Part shown: one piece after another, positions 36,504 to 49,208 of the stretch
How the letters are laid out: every line of letters begins with the position of its first letter
How positions within the stretch are numbered: the stretch's first letter is position 1
NCBI GenBank assembly: GCA_022605405.1
Contig: JABYQQ010000005.1
Span: 2,480,001 to 2,544,000 of the forward strand
DNA from: Earliella scabrosa
Lineage: Eukaryota; Basidiomycota; Agaricomycetes; Polyporales; Polyporaceae
Direction of reading: 5' to 3'
Length of the DNA stretch: 64,000 nt
The notes under the pieces: generated by a model
Database searches by the model: none
What the model was told of the DNA's origin: nothing
What the model saw: only the letters and a program-made list of their open reading frames with translations
Made by a program: the position numbers and the translations under genes

Positions 36504-38100
36504 TACACATATCAGCGCTCTTCTTGAGCTATTCAAGGTGATGTCATGGGCGGGGTGTGTTTGCGCCTAAACCACGCTGACCTCTCAAACGGCTGGGTAC
36601 GTTGTAGACGGATGTGTACAGCAGGAACGTCACGGCACAACACCGGCACGCACGTACGCAGCGAACTCTGTCGCAAAGGATCCTGTTGGTCACCCACGCT
36701 GAGTGCTGGAATCAGCCCATGTCACGTATATGCTCACCAGATGCGTTCTCCTCGGCTGACACACTCTAGCCGCGCAAAACGTCGCTGACGACGTCATTCC
36801 TTCGACGCTCGTACGCAAGTTCAGTGCGGACGTTGCTGAACGCAGCCTGCCGCACGCCGGCACCGGGCCATCCCTCACGCTGGCCGCTGCTGGCGTTCCG
36901 GACCTTTCGTTTCATCCGACGGAACGTCTCGATAGCTCTGCCCGCATGGTGGTAGCCTCTGCTAACCGGGACGCCTTCATTGCCCCGCACCGTATTCTCA
37001 GCACCTTCGCTGCGATGCTGCACCAAACGATCCCAGCCGACACTCTCTTGGACTCCTCTCACTCTCCGTCGCTGACAGCGGCGTTGCCGTCCTCACGGCG
37101 GACGCGCCCAGCAAGACCTTCTTCCTTCGCCTCGTCTTCACTTTCACTCGTGCACGCCCAGCAAGACATTCTGCTTCTTCCTTCCCAAGCCTCGGCTTCT
37201 TTCGGTCTCGCGAACGTACGGTAGCACGCACTTTGAAATGTGCTCCTAGCGCCCTCTCGATCAATGCAGGCGCGGTCCACGGTCCACACAGCCTCCTCCC
37301 ATTCAACGTTCAACGTATTCTTCACGTACTAAGCGGATCATCGGTGCGCGCTGCAGACCTGCTGACTCCGCGCATGGGAGACAGTCGCCATGAACCAAGC
37401 TAGCGTGTACGCCTACCACATCCAGAGGACGAAGGACAGGCCGGCCGTCGACACGGTCGCTCGTCCCTACAACTCCCCGCGCGCGCGACCTCTCGCATTT
37501 GACGCCCCAACCAATCCAGGCTTCGACAATACGAATCGCTTCGCCAATCCGCGCCGTCGAAGCTGTCAGTCAAGCAAGCCTCCGAGACCGACCCGTCGTC
37601 AGACCTCAGGCCCCTCAGGAGCCAGACTCGCGCTCTCAACGAAGCCGCGCTTCGAAAACCCCCCTCGGGTTGCAAAAGTGACGTGCGACGTTGCATTCAA
37701 TATTCATCTTCCGCCCTTCGGTCTGCCCTTCCCACCGCCTGGCGCCACAGCCCTCCCAGGTATTCGCCGCGACGACACGCGCTCCGGGGAACCGGCGTCA
37801 GAGCAGGATAGCTCCTGTCGCTGTCAGAGGAACTGCTGTAGCCTGTAGGTGAGCGTACCTTCGTTCCGCTGATTCTTCTCCGCGAATATCGAGGCCCAGG
37901 ACCGCGTCCAGACCGAACGTCGATGTTTGGATGCACCAAGGTCGAGTGGGCGGGGGCCAGGGGCGCTGCGTGCGTTTTGGCAAGCGATTACATTGCACTA
38001 AGGTATCGATGTATACTAGTAGTGCAGACACAGCGCGGCGCGCCGTCGTGTATATGTATGGCTACAGCGAGTGTGTCTGGAACGTCCGCTTTCTTTTCGT

Positions 38101-38770
38101 ACCGGGCGGGAGACGGGGGGAAGAAGTGCACGCCGAGAGGGGGGGTCAACTGGGGGACAACGGGGGGAGCGTAAGGGCGCACGAGTAGGGTCGGCTCGCC
38201 GGAACGAATTCAGCTACGAAGCCCTCTCCGTAAGTGAAGAGGGCCCAGGGGGTATTCGGGGAGAGGAGAGAGGAGGGGTAAAGGGCAGCGGACGGCGGGG
38301 CGTGGGGAGCGTAGCGGGCGTGAGGGTCGTGCACGATAGCAAGAAAGGCTCGTGGGGCGGGTGATGTACATGTGTCGTCGACCGTCTATGGTAGGACTGC
38401 CTGCATTCGGGAGCAGGGAAGCCGAAAATGGGGGAGGGACGACAGCGAAGAAGACAGCAGCGGGGAAACTCCTATAATACTTATGTCGACGACAACCGTG
38501 AGCCTATGAAGGAGGAGAGAGAGACGACGTGTGCAGAGCTAATAAAAAGATGCGCATGTGGGAGGATGGAGGACGAGCAGTGCAGGGAGGAACTGAAGTG
38601 CGACGATGCAGGATCCGAGATATATGCAGATCGATCCGGGAGACGTAGATTCTGAAACGCAAACACAGAGCGGCAATGAGGAGCGGGGTGGGGTGGGGTG
38701 GAAGGAAAGGGCAGGGAAGGGAGAATGACGGGTGGCGGGTATGAGGACGGGAAGAGTGGTGCGATGAGAG
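38101..38770 (+). other. Purine-rich, G-run-rich tract
   Basis: The plus strand is strongly purine-biased with many G runs, for example between 38110 and 38170 (GGGGGGG, GGGGG and GGGGGG spaced by 5-6 nt). The minus strand is therefore a CT tract lying downstream of the Ser-rich gene. It satisfies the simple G-quadruplex rule. Confidence 0.5.
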
Positions 38771-39023
38771 GCTACAGGAAAATAATGGACTGCGGAGAGG
38801 AGAGCTGATGTACACATGGGCCGGACCTCGAGTCAACGTGCATGTTCACGAAGGCCATCGAGGATCGTGAATGGCCCGTTAAATCCACGCACGAGAGGAA
38901 TACGTGGGGATACAGATGATACAGAAGACAGAAGCAGGAGGGTGGAGACATAAGGCGGTGGGCATGGGGCGGGGAGCGTACGTGCAACGTCTTGGCACTA
39001 TGGTGAGGAATGAGCGCGAGCAC

Positions 39024-40853
39024 TCAAGGGACGGTGGTGACAGCCAGGCCATCCTGGTCGACCATCGTCACCTCGGACTCGCTCTGGCACTCGTCCTGCA
39101 GCGCCTTGCCACGCAGCTTGTGGTGGACGCGTTGCCTCTGTGCATAAGAGTGCTGCTGTCAGTAAAGGGCGATGACGTTATGCGCAACATGATAGCAACC
39201 GACCTGCTTGAGCACCTTGTTACGCTCGCGCTCCGCGGTGACGTGATGCGCGAACTCGTAGTCGCCCTCAGCGTGCGCGAGAGTGAGAGCGGCGAGCTCC
39301 TCTAGAGCCCTAGCCTTCTCCCTGTCCATCTCCGCCTGCGCCTGGGCCGTCGCTCGCTCCTCCGCCGTCTCCGACGCGCCCAAGACCTTGCCTCGAGTGT
39401 CCCGGCCGCGGCCGCGGGCTGCGCTCGCGACGCCTCCAGGCTCTGGACCACGTCCGGTCGACACGTTGTCTCCTGATCGGGGATCGTGAATATCGACCGC
39501 AGGGAGCAGTGCGCGTGAAGGGTCGTTGCCCGCGACACGCCTGTCAGTCTGGCCACGATCGCGCCCCTTCGTAGTTCGGGTCGGGGTCCACGCCTGGTCG
39601 CTCTCCCGATCGGATGACGACCCTGGTTCTGAACGGATGGTAGGCATGCGGATGGGCGCGCTCACTATACGGTGGACGCGACTGCTCGGGTCCGGCGGTT
39701 GCGCCCGTCCACCGTCCGCAGTAGTGTGGTGCCGCCGATGGCGGTAGGGCGTCGATGGCGGGTCGGGCGGGTCAATAGGCGGTCGTGGTCGCGAAACCGC
39801 TGGCGAGGACATCATGCTGTTAGCAGATGTCCTCACAGGTGACCGCGCAATGGGCGCAGGGGGAGCGAACATCTCCGAGTTTGTCATCCAGACAAACGGA
39901 GACGAGTCGCACAACTCTGTCAAGCTGTACTGCCTCTTATAATTTGGCCGCTTCGCAGTCGCGAACGTAGGTGTTGGCTCGAACGCGGCCTGCTGCTGCT
40001 TGGCTTTTGCTTTGGCCTTGGCCTTCTCGCGCTTCTCGTCCGAAGAGCGACGCGGCCGATTCGGAGAGGGAGGCTTGTCTGGCTGTCCGCCTTGCCGACG
40101 GGAGGACGACGATGAGGAAGGAATGAGTAGGAGAGGAGAAGGGTGGGCTGTTGGCGGAGCGGCCACAACGGTGGGGGATACAGTCGCACTGGACGCACGA
40201 GAACCATGCGAGCGGCAAGAGCCTTGGGATCGCGGCGAGTCACAGGACGCAGGGAAAGGGAACTCGGTAGGCTCGACCTCCTGGGCTCTGGCCTTTCCCT
40301 TGTTTGACCTGGATCGCTCGAGCGCCACGCCTTCGTCGGTCTCGTCGACCGACGACAGCGATGTCGACGAACCCGACAGCAGGGTGGAAGAAGAGGTAGA
40401 GGAGAATATGCCAGACGAATCCGAACCTGATGAGCGGGAGCCTTGCTGGAGTCCAGGCCTGCGAGGCGGATGCAACACGGGCGGCGACGAAGATGAGGCG
40501 GCTGGAGCGACGGGAGTGAACTCGCTCGATCCAGTAGAAGCGGGGCTGCTGGTCCTACTGGAGCGGACCCCAGCCTGCCTGCCGTGATCTTGGGATAATA
40601 GATTCCAGTTCATGCTCCTCTGGTATTCCCACATGGACGTAGTAGTGACGGCGGTCGGATTGACGAAGACGATGGGCGGGAAGATCGGTGGATCGCTCGG
40701 CGTAGGCAGGACATAGCCACTTACCGATGAATACACCGAGGGAGACGAAGGGGTGCTCGGAAAACTGAGATCGGAACGCGAGCCGAGGGTGTTTGGAAGA
40801 TTCACGAAACCTGCGGCCCTCATCTTGGGACCAAGAAGAGAACGCGCATTCAT
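39024..40853 (-). CDS. Ser/Pro-rich, largely disordered protein of unknown function
   Basis: Exons 40853-39204 and 39137-39024 give 587 aa from the first in-frame ATG (MNARSLLGPKMRAAG). The frame stays open upstream to about 41.4 kb with coding-like content (PAFINLDNCKPI; GRTAFVFTSSRTLRAL), so the true start is probably further upstream, perhaps behind an unseen intron. It is full of Ser, Pro and Arg. Short ordered islands are KRPNYKRQYSLTELCDSSPF (followed by VWMTNSEMF) and a C-terminal helix (ALEELAALTLAHAEGDYEFA). The final exon is RQRVHHKLRGKALQDE onwards. No family was recognised. Confidence 0.6.
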
Positions 40854-41720
40854 CGCACCCTCCGAATGCCTGGCGACCTGCGAGAGCGTGAGGGAAGCCC
40901 GGGCCCTGCCATCGGAGAGCGAGCACTCTGAGCTGGGGGTGGCAGGGCTTGAGGGTGAGGACGTGGCCGGGGAATGGGGAGAGTAGCGATGACCGTTGTC
41001 TTCTTGGTCCTGGAGCGCACGGAGCGTACGCGATGAGGTGAAGACGAAGGCCGTTCTGCCATTGGCACTAGAGTTGGTGCTGGTGTTTGTGGTGGTGGTG
41101 GAGAGGATGGGCTTGCAATTATCGAGGTTAATGAAGGCAGGCGGCGGCGTTTTGACTTTCAGCGCTCGAGAAGGGTCGGGACTGGAGAGTGGGGCGGATA
41201 TGATGAGGGTCGCCTGTGGTGAGCGGAACAATAGAAGACGTACCGGTTCGTGGACGGGTGGGAGGGCTGCATTACTAGACGTCGACGGCGGGGGACATGT
41301 CGAGCGGGCGCGTGCTCGTTGTCGGGAGCAAGAGCAGGGAGGCACAGTCGCGACTCGCAGCGTCGTAAATAGCGCGAGTCGACCGTGGGGCAATGGAGGG
41401 AGCGATCGAGCACACGGTCCGCTCTTCACCAGACTCCAACCCTAGCATAGGGTCATCCGTCCCAGTCTCCCGGCTTATCTTATCTAAGCGAACCCAAGCA
41501 GGCAACGCTCGTCCCCGCCGGGCCCGCTCAGCTGAGGACGATGGTGAGAGGCGTTCGGTCCCAGGTGCTCTCCATCGCTCTTTCCCATGCAGCAGCCTCT
41601 TATCGACCGTCCCTATGCCGCTCCTTATATTCAGCCACGCCCAGAAGCTGCTCGACGCCCGTGCGTCCTGCTGACCCCCTTCTCTCCTCGACCACCATCT
41701 GTGCCCATCGTCTGCACACC
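40854..41720. other. Divergent upstream region, Ser-rich gene / aldehyde dehydrogenase gene
   Basis: Probably includes the missing 5' coding part of the Ser-rich gene (to about 41.2 kb) and then the promoter of the aldehyde dehydrogenase gene. Confidence 0.4.
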
Positions 41721-44700
41721 ATGGCCCAGCCAGTGACCCTCACCGTCCCCGCCACCGGCCGGAAGATCGCCGTGCCTACGGGACTGTTCATAAACAACGA
41801 ATTTGTGCCGTCAGTCGATTCTGGCGAGACCATCCAGTTCGTGTCGTCGTCCTCGGACGGGGCCTGTCCGCGGCTTCCGTCTTCGTCACACTGTCTCCGA
41901 ACTATACGGCGCTGACCGGACGGTCCTCGTAGATGTGTTAACCCCGCGACAGAAGAAGTCATCTGCTCGATTGTCGCAGGTAGGCGTTCGCTTTCGCTAC
42001 CCAACCACGCCTGCTATTTTGGGCGGTCGCGATCACCGATCCGCTCTGTTCGCGGGCGATCTCCGTCACCCCCGTGTTTTGGTCGACACAGAAGCCCGGG
42101 GACAAAACGCTCAAACACGTCCTTCTCTAGGCTCCGAGAGGGACATTGACGTCGCGGTTGCCGCTGCTCGCAAGGCGTTCAAGACCACATGGGGCAAGAA
42201 TGTCACCGGCTTCGAGCGTTCTCGGCTCCTCAACAAACTCGCCGACCTCATCGAGCGCGACGCGCAGGAGCTCGCGGAGCTTGAAGCTCTTAACAACGGA
42301 AAGCCCGTCAAGATTGCGCGGTATGCACTATGTCATTGTGATGCAGAAGCCAACGTCTAATGCTGCAATCCACAGGGACTTTGATATCGGTGACAGCGTC
42401 CAGTGCCTCCGCTACTATGCTGGTTGGGCAGACAAGATCCTTGGCCAGGTAGGTTAAGTCAGCAAAGATCGCTCCCGAAGTCCTGGGACTCGTGCAATTA
42501 GTCGCGTTGTGGTTTGATTGGAACTTCGAACGTGCTCGCTAGTTCAGTCTGATCGTACGGTCACCCCCTTTGTGGCGTACACGTTGGATTGCACAACAGT
42601 CTGGATTGAGCAGCAAAGTTCGTTCGTGCTGTGAAACAGTGCACTGACGATGCTCGCTCCCACAGGCCATCGAAGTCGACAACAAAACCAAGTTTGCGTT
42701 CACTCGCCACGACCCCATCGGCGTTTGTGGCCAAATGTCTGTGCTCCTCGGCACCCGTTCGAGGGTCACTCCGCAGCGTCAGATTGGGCCGCTGACTGTT
42801 ACCTCCACAGAATCCCATGGAACTACCCTATCAACATGTGGTATGTGCCCTGCTACTGTCAGCCGGAATTGCATCTCACTTCGCGCCTGCAGGTCGTGGA
42901 AGGTTGCGCCGGCGCTTGCGTGTGGTTGCACCATTGTGATGAAGCCGTCGGAGATTACGCCGCTGACCGCCCTCGTAAGCATCTTCTCTAACCACGTTCC
43001 GGCTATGTTCTTGCAGGCCGCCAGACATGTCACCGTGCTCGCTCGCAAGGTCTGGGATCGCATCGGACCTTGCAACGACGTCATCGTGTGTCATGACACG
43101 ACGTCTGTGTGCGTGCGCTTCATGAGCGCACGGGCGGAGGGTGCGTGTTGTGTATGTTCGTGCGGTCTTCCAGATCCTGGCCGCTGCTGCGCATAAGCCA
43201 TACACGCACTTCCCGCCCGAACACACAGACTTCCCGTTCGGAAGCTCTCGCTGAATTGCGGGGTTACCCGTTTGGGTGATGTTCGTATCCCCTCACATGA
43301 ACGCCGTCGCTCGCGGGAGGAGATCTGCAGCCAGCAGTCTTCCATCGCAGGCACCTTGCGTGCTACAGCGAGTGCCTGATCTCCGCACGGCGTTCTTTAC
43401 TAGTGTCCAGAGCTGTTAGTCTTCTGGCCATTCGTGTCCTCCGAGTCTTTGCCGCCGTACCGGAAAGGACGCCCTATTGCCGCAAGCTGCCGCGGGTCTG
43501 TTGCGGCGCGTTCGCCGACGTTGTCGGTCCGTGCGTGTTGTTCTCCGTGTCCAAGTATACCCCGTCGCCCCCGGGGACGTTCGCCGACATCACGCGAACT
43601 TCCTACATTTCAGCCAGCTTCTGACATATCCGTCATTGGGATACTGTCCTGTGCCACCGGTACCTTCCATCGAACCCTATTATTTCCTTGTCTTGCATAC
43701 ATATAGCCCGCCCGCATGCTGACCATCTCCACACCGCTGCGCCTCGCAGAAACTCTCCGAACTCATCGTCGAGGCTGGGTATGGTTCTGCTTCACCGCGC
43801 GCTCAAAGCTCCCTTTTCTCACTCTTCTTCTCACCATCCCCACCATCTCCACCCTCATCCGCATCATCCACATGACATTCTTGGTTCTCCCTCTTGCTGC
43901 AGGTTCCCTCCAGGCGTTGTCAACACCGTCCCGTCGCTCGGCCCCGTCGGCGGCGCTGCGCTCTCGGCACACAAGGATGTCGACAAGGTCGCGTTCACCG
44001 GCAGCACGGTTACCGGCCGGAAGATCATGGAGGCCGCGGCGAAGAGCAACTTGAAGAAGGTAAATCGCGCGTTCCTTCCAGCGCTCTTGCTAATGCGTAC
44101 GCTGATCTGTCCCGTGCGACAGGTGAGCTTGGAACTCGGCGGCAAGTCTCCCCAGATCATCTTCGAGTCTGCGGATCTCGACCAAGGTGGGTGGACCGCT
44201 AGCCTGCTGTTTCTTGTCGCGTGACTCTGAGTTGTTGCTGCGTAGCCGCGAACTGGGTTGCGCTGGGCATCCTGTACAACACCGGTCAGGACTGCACGGC
44301 GGGTTCTCGTCTTTTTGTGCAAAACACCATCTATGACAAGTTCATCCCGGTGCGTATTGCATCCCGAGTCGTACTGGCAGTACATCTCGTTAACTCCGCG
44401 TCTACCTAGATGGTGGTCGAGAAGTTCAAGCAGCTGAAGATCGGCGACGGTTTCGACGACTCCAACGGCGGCGGTCCTGTGGTGCGTAATCTCTCTTCCG
44501 TGGACCGCGGGCTATCGTAGGTACACCTCGGATCAAAAACGCTGATCACCGTTGTCCCAGGTTTCGAAAATGCAGTACGACAAGATCTTCTCCTACATTG
44601 ACGCTGGCAAACAAGCGGGCGCCAAGTGCATCCTCGGCGGACAGAAGCGTCCAGGAAAGGGCTACTATGTGGATCCCACTAGTAAGCGCATAATCTGTGC

Positions 44701-45875
44701 AGACGGGATCTGACACGTCTGACCTGAGCGCTACACTGCCTAGTCTTTGTTGACGTGAAGCCAGACATGAAAATCGTGAGTCCAAACGCTATGCTGTGCG
44801 GGCTGAACTGATCGAGGGTGCTCCGCGGTTGCTCTGCGGGCGGTTAGGTCAGAGACGAAATCTTCGGACCCGTGCTCGCCGTAGCGAAGTTCACGACGGA
44901 GGAAGAGGCAATCGAGCTCGCGAACGATACCAGCTACGGTCTTGGGGCTGGTCTGCACTCGAGTACGTGTCACCTATCATTGCGCTCTCTGACCTGCCTT
45001 CCGTGGTTCCCGGACGGTGAATCGAGATCGTCAATGAGGGTCGCAGGGCGCATCAACCGCGCCCCTGGCTGGGAGATGTCGGGGACAACTCGATGATTCT
45101 CACCCTCCAACTCACGCCGAGCTGGTCAGGGTGCCGTCTGCGTGCTGTCACTTTGATAGCCCCGAGAGCCGACCCTCCCCGACCGATCCCGGCCGACGGA
45201 CGTCCGGAACGTCCGACACTTATTTTCGGGCATTTTGACTGATCGTTGACGGGTGTCCACCCACAGACGACGCCGGGCAATGTATGCGCGTGTCCCAGGC
45301 GCTCGAGGCAGGTACGGTGAGTGCATATTCAGTGCTAGTGTCCGTGCATCCACTCCCAGGCCGAGGTCGCACACATGTCCGGGCATATCACGACCTCATT
45401 TGCAAATCGGCATGGCCGCGTCTGCAAAAATCACGTCGCGTCGCCACACTGCAGTGCAGCTCGAGCCCTGGTCATCCGCGCAGTAATACCAGCGACTCCG
45501 TCCCCGCTCCCGTCGCTCGCCGCAGTGCGCATGGCTGATCGGTCGTGTTCGTCACAATTTGAACTTGCAGGTCTGGGTGAACCAATACAACCTGCTCAAC
45601 AACAACGTGCCCTTCGGCGGCAAGAAGCAGTCTGGCATAGGTGAGCAGCCCCGCCCCGCCCCACTCCGCCCGCGAAGCTCTGAGGCGTGACCGCCGCGAA
45701 CTGTTGGCATCCAGCCAACAGCGGGATTGCCTAACGCAAGGCTGTGAGTCTCGGGAACGAGCGCTAATTGCGCGCGCTTGCAGGCAGGGAGCTGGGCAGC
45801 TACGCCCTCGAGGAGTACACCTCCGTCAAGGCCGTCCACTGGAACTACGGCGAGAAGCTCGACTGGCCGCTTTAG
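41721..45875 (+). CDS. NAD(P)-dependent aldehyde dehydrogenase
   Basis: Eighteen exons: 41721-41836, 41933-41979, 42131-42320, 42376-42448, 42666-42736, 42811-42840, 42893-42974, 43750-43778, 43903-44059, 44123-44186, 44246-44349, 44410-44481, 44561-44681, 44744-44775, 44848-44962, 45267-45316, 45571-45640 and 45784-45875. They give 504 aa. Active-site features are present: cofactor loop [11 protein letters not shown], general base E in [10 protein letters not shown] and nucleophile C in [11 protein letters not shown]. Further signatures are [20 protein letters not shown] and DEIFGPVL. The N-terminus ([20 protein letters not shown]) lacks a presequence, so it is likely cytosolic (ALD/AldA type, acetaldehyde to acetate). 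Several introns are much longer than the local norm (775, 304, 254 and 217 nt). Confidence 0.93.
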
Positions 45876-48244
45876 GCCTTTGTGGCGCACGTTTGGGAGC
45901 AGAATCGCCGTTGGGAAGCTGTGTACGATTATTGTTGGGGAGCTGCGATTCGGACTTTGGACTACTGGTGGTGGTGTGTCCGTTCAATAGCCGTGCGCCC
46001 GTGTCAAAATCGAAGTTGGAGAATACGATGGCCGTCCCGCGTCCTGCGGCTCGTGCTCGTGCCGGCCGTGTCGTTATAGCGATCACCCCCATTCGCGGCT
46101 GCAAGCACCGCCGGCGTGGGCGGCTTGAGCCTTGGATTCGTTTGAGCCCAGGGCCTCAGTAATTCGGAGACAGTGTACGGCTGGTTCGAACTTCCGCGCC
46201 CACCACACTGACCATCTACCACCACTGCATACTTCTTCGTACCGCCAGCCACACCTGCGGCGCACAATGCGAGCGCGTGCGACGACGGCTCGATTTGTCG
46301 CCGCCGACGCGTTCGCCCGCTGGTACCGGTCTTCTCTCTGGTTTCTTCTCTGGCTTCCGACTCCGAGCTCCTTCTATCCGTTGCTGCTACCGCACGCTCG
46401 ACGCCCGACAAATTACAACAGATATCTCACTGCGGTTTACGCGGTGCCGCTGCGAACAAGGACGAACTTCTCCGTATGCACCGGAGGACGGCCGTTGCTG
46501 GATCATCGATTGCAACAAGAACGAGCGGGAACGCATGGCTGGGATGGCTTCGAGGCTGAGCATCCGTGAGTGGTGATTATTACGGCTTCCCCGAGGTGCT
46601 GCTCCGAGCTAGAAGCGGGGACAATGAAATCACGTATATTCCATACAGTCATATCCTCGTGTCCGGAGAGAGCCACGCCGGTACGCTGCACGCCCACTGC
46701 AAAGGAGTATTCGCTCCCGCCTACTGCCCACTTCGAAGCCTCTCAGGAAGGCACATGAAGTCAACTGGGTCGTCTCATCCCGTTGCAGAAGGCTAGAAGA
46801 ATATCGATCATCGGCACCTCCTGCCCCGGGGCGACGCGCCCTCGCCAACAGCATTCTGTGCACACATGCTTTTCGACCCACTAGCAGTATGCGTACGAAT
46901 CTCAGGCCCATGGCCCCATGCCGAGTACGTGCGGGCACGTCGATATGCGGTCCCGAACCCCCAAGCCTTGTCTATGGTCCAATGTCAATGCACAAGCCAT
47001 CACGCAGATCCGTTCGCACCGTCAGTATTCGCTCGGCCGTCTGCCCCGCCGAGTGCTCGACTCCCGTCTTGAGCCCGCCGCTCACGCCGTGGTTCGAACG
47101 GTCGCCTTGTGCCCAGTATGGTAACTCCTTCCTCTACCCGACGCAGCACTCTGCTGAAGCTTGTGATAGCATCATCATATCATCCACCCCGCGCCCTTGG
47201 GGACGGTGACGCAAGAAATCCGCGAGTAACATGCGAGAAGCTCGGGCGCCGCGTGCGGTCCAGGGTCCACCGAGATAGAAGTTTTCGAGTTTTCGGTTCA
47301 GCGGAATATTGCCGACCTTTGCGAACTCGGAGCTACCTTCTCAACAGTGAGCAACAGACATCCGAGTTGATCATGAAACATCGCTCAACTCACCGCTCGA
47401 AGCCATCAGGCACGCGCTAGTCCCCGGTCGGAGACGAGCTAATGGCCAACGAGGTTGACGTTGAATGTGAGTACATTGTGACTAAACACTGGATGTTGGG
47501 ATGCGCGCGAGTTACTCATACGAGGTGGGACACGCACTCGGAGCGGTGAGGGTGAGCGACATGACGCGGCCGCTCGAATCCCCGAGCGATCGCTCGGCAA
47601 TCTCGGGCTCGCCCGATCGCGTCCCTCGTCTACACATAAGCTTCTGACACCGACCTGTGGGTGTTGCGCAGGTGGGCTTGCAGCTCAATTGACTGCGCAC
47701 GACTTGGCAATGGCCTGATTCAGATCCACACCCTCAACTTGATGCCAGGCCGTGCCAGGGCTCGAGTCTCGCGCGCGCCGTGAGACACCGTGGCTCTCTT
47801 CGCTCCAAGTCTGTGCGCTCCTGCACCACGCCTGAGTCGGACTTACTCTTGCACCGCTGGGGGAAACACCAGCACTCCTGACAATCAATGCTGTTCGGGT
47901 CGGAACCTGGATAGATATTCGATGAACGTGCTGGAAACGCATGATGCTTGGTCATAGATACCCAGATGGATAACCTCATGAACGAGAATACGGAATCGTA
48001 GAGATACAACAGAAGCACGAAAGAGGAGTGGTGGGGGGCGAGGGCGTGATCTAGGTGCTACAGCGATGGAATACGAATGCGTGAAGGAATGCCGTGAATA
48101 CACTTGTTAAATATATGCTACAATGAGCCGTGTCCTCTAGAAAGTGCACGGATAGAGTGACAGAGAATGACGTCGAAGGGGGCGACAGAAGGGGGTGTTT
48201 GAGTAGAAGTCGACTAGATGAGATTACTATGGTTCATTGTCAGA
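45876..48244. other. Gene-poor gap between convergent genes
   Basis: 2.37 kb with only short, family-less open frames on both strands. No tRNA-like fold, TIR or strong repeat was found. Confidence 0.45.
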
Positions 48245-49208
48245 TTATTGCTGCCCAGGGAAGCTGTGACCCTGAAAGCCGGGATTCTGCGAAGCGAAGT
48301 GGAGCGTAAGCGGTCAGCAACAGAGACACCACAACGATCACGTACACTGTTGTCGGCCCATTGGCCGGCGACGTCCGCAGGGATCATTTGGCCGGTAGTC
48401 GGGTCGAAGAACATCTGCTGCTGGCCGTATTGACCGACATACGCCGCGCTGACAGAACCACACCACGGTCTCAGTACGCCCGTCACAGGACCACGGGGAT
48501 TTGACACTCACTTTGGCTGTTCACCAGACATGGTCCCCATTTGTGCGGCTTGGTACGCATAGCTCGGATCTGTCGCTGACATCGCGTGCCCGTACGCGTT
48601 GAACGACCCGCCCGTGAAGCCCTGTTGCGCGAAGTTTTGGGCGTACAAGTCCTCTCGGCCTTGATTTGAGTTCCCGCCCTGTGTAAATCCGGCCGGCTGA
48701 TTGTATCCCTGCTGGTACGCCATTGGAACACCAGCGTAGGTCTGGTTCGACTGCGTGCCCTGCGCATACTGGCCCGACCCAGACGCTGGCGAGTCGTCGC
48801 GCCAGCCCTGGGGAATAGCAGCGTACGCCGAGCTCCCGTATGCCTGCCCGCCGGGCTGCCAGCCCATGGGGGCGGCGACTCGACCCGAATGCGAGTGCGC
48901 GTGTCCCGAATGGGCTTGCGACGTGGACACAGGGGTGCCGGAGCGCGAGATGGACCCGCCCGAGGCCGCCCGCTGCTCGCTAAGAGACATGTACGTGCAC
49001 TCGATGTTCTTCTTCAGACAGCGCTCGCAGCGCGGGGTCGTGCCCGAGCACTGAGAGAGAGAGCACCGCAAGGTCAGGACGTCAATCATGAAGGGCGGAT
49101 CGGTGGCGGTGAGCGCACCTTGACTTGCCGCCGGCGACATTCGGTACAAGCGATGGGTGTGCGCTTGCTCCGGACTATGGGCTGGAGCAGGCTGGGGTCG
49201 AACTGCAT
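48245..49208 (-). CDS. Zn2Cys6 binuclear-cluster transcription factor, small
   Basis: Exons 49208-49119, 49050-48512, 48448-48346 and 48286-48245 give 257 aa. The zinc cluster CTECRRRQVKCSGTTPRC plus ERCLKKNIEC has C-x2-C-x6-C-x6-C-x2-C-x6-C spacing and is split by the first intron. The rest is Gln/Gly/Tyr/Ser-rich low complexity (QQGYNQPAGFTQGG; GQYGQQQMFFDPTTG) without the fungal_trans middle domain, so the protein is short for the family. The low-complexity part may act as an activation or condensate domain. The first ATG follows a possible splice acceptor, so a 5' non-coding exon is likely. Confidence 0.8.

Larger units (their letters stand above)
35177..39023. other. Gene-poor region
   Basis: 3.85 kb with no gene I can support. 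It holds a mariner-type MITE (36346-36503) and a purine-rich tract (38101-38770). A TATA-like TTATAAGG near 35841, an ATG at 35869 and a GT-AG intron-like segment at about 35974-36036 could mark a short transcript, but no frame gives a recognisable protein. Confidence 0.5.

Noticed and set aside
37390..37848. 152-codon ATG frame in the gene-poor region
   Set aside because: Arg/Pro-rich low-complexity translation with no family features and a competing frame on the other strand; likely chance in GC-rich DNA.
42975..43749. Transposon inside the 775-nt intron of the aldehyde dehydrogenase gene
   Set aside because: No terminal repeats, target duplication or transposase frame could be found.
46170..46195. 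tRNA B-box-like GGTTCGAAC
   Set aside because: No acceptor stem or A box at the right distance, so no tRNA fold. Similar isolated matches elsewhere also failed.
46132..47420. Several 60-145 codon frames on both strands
   Set aside because: They overlap one another, have biased composition and lack splice or family support.
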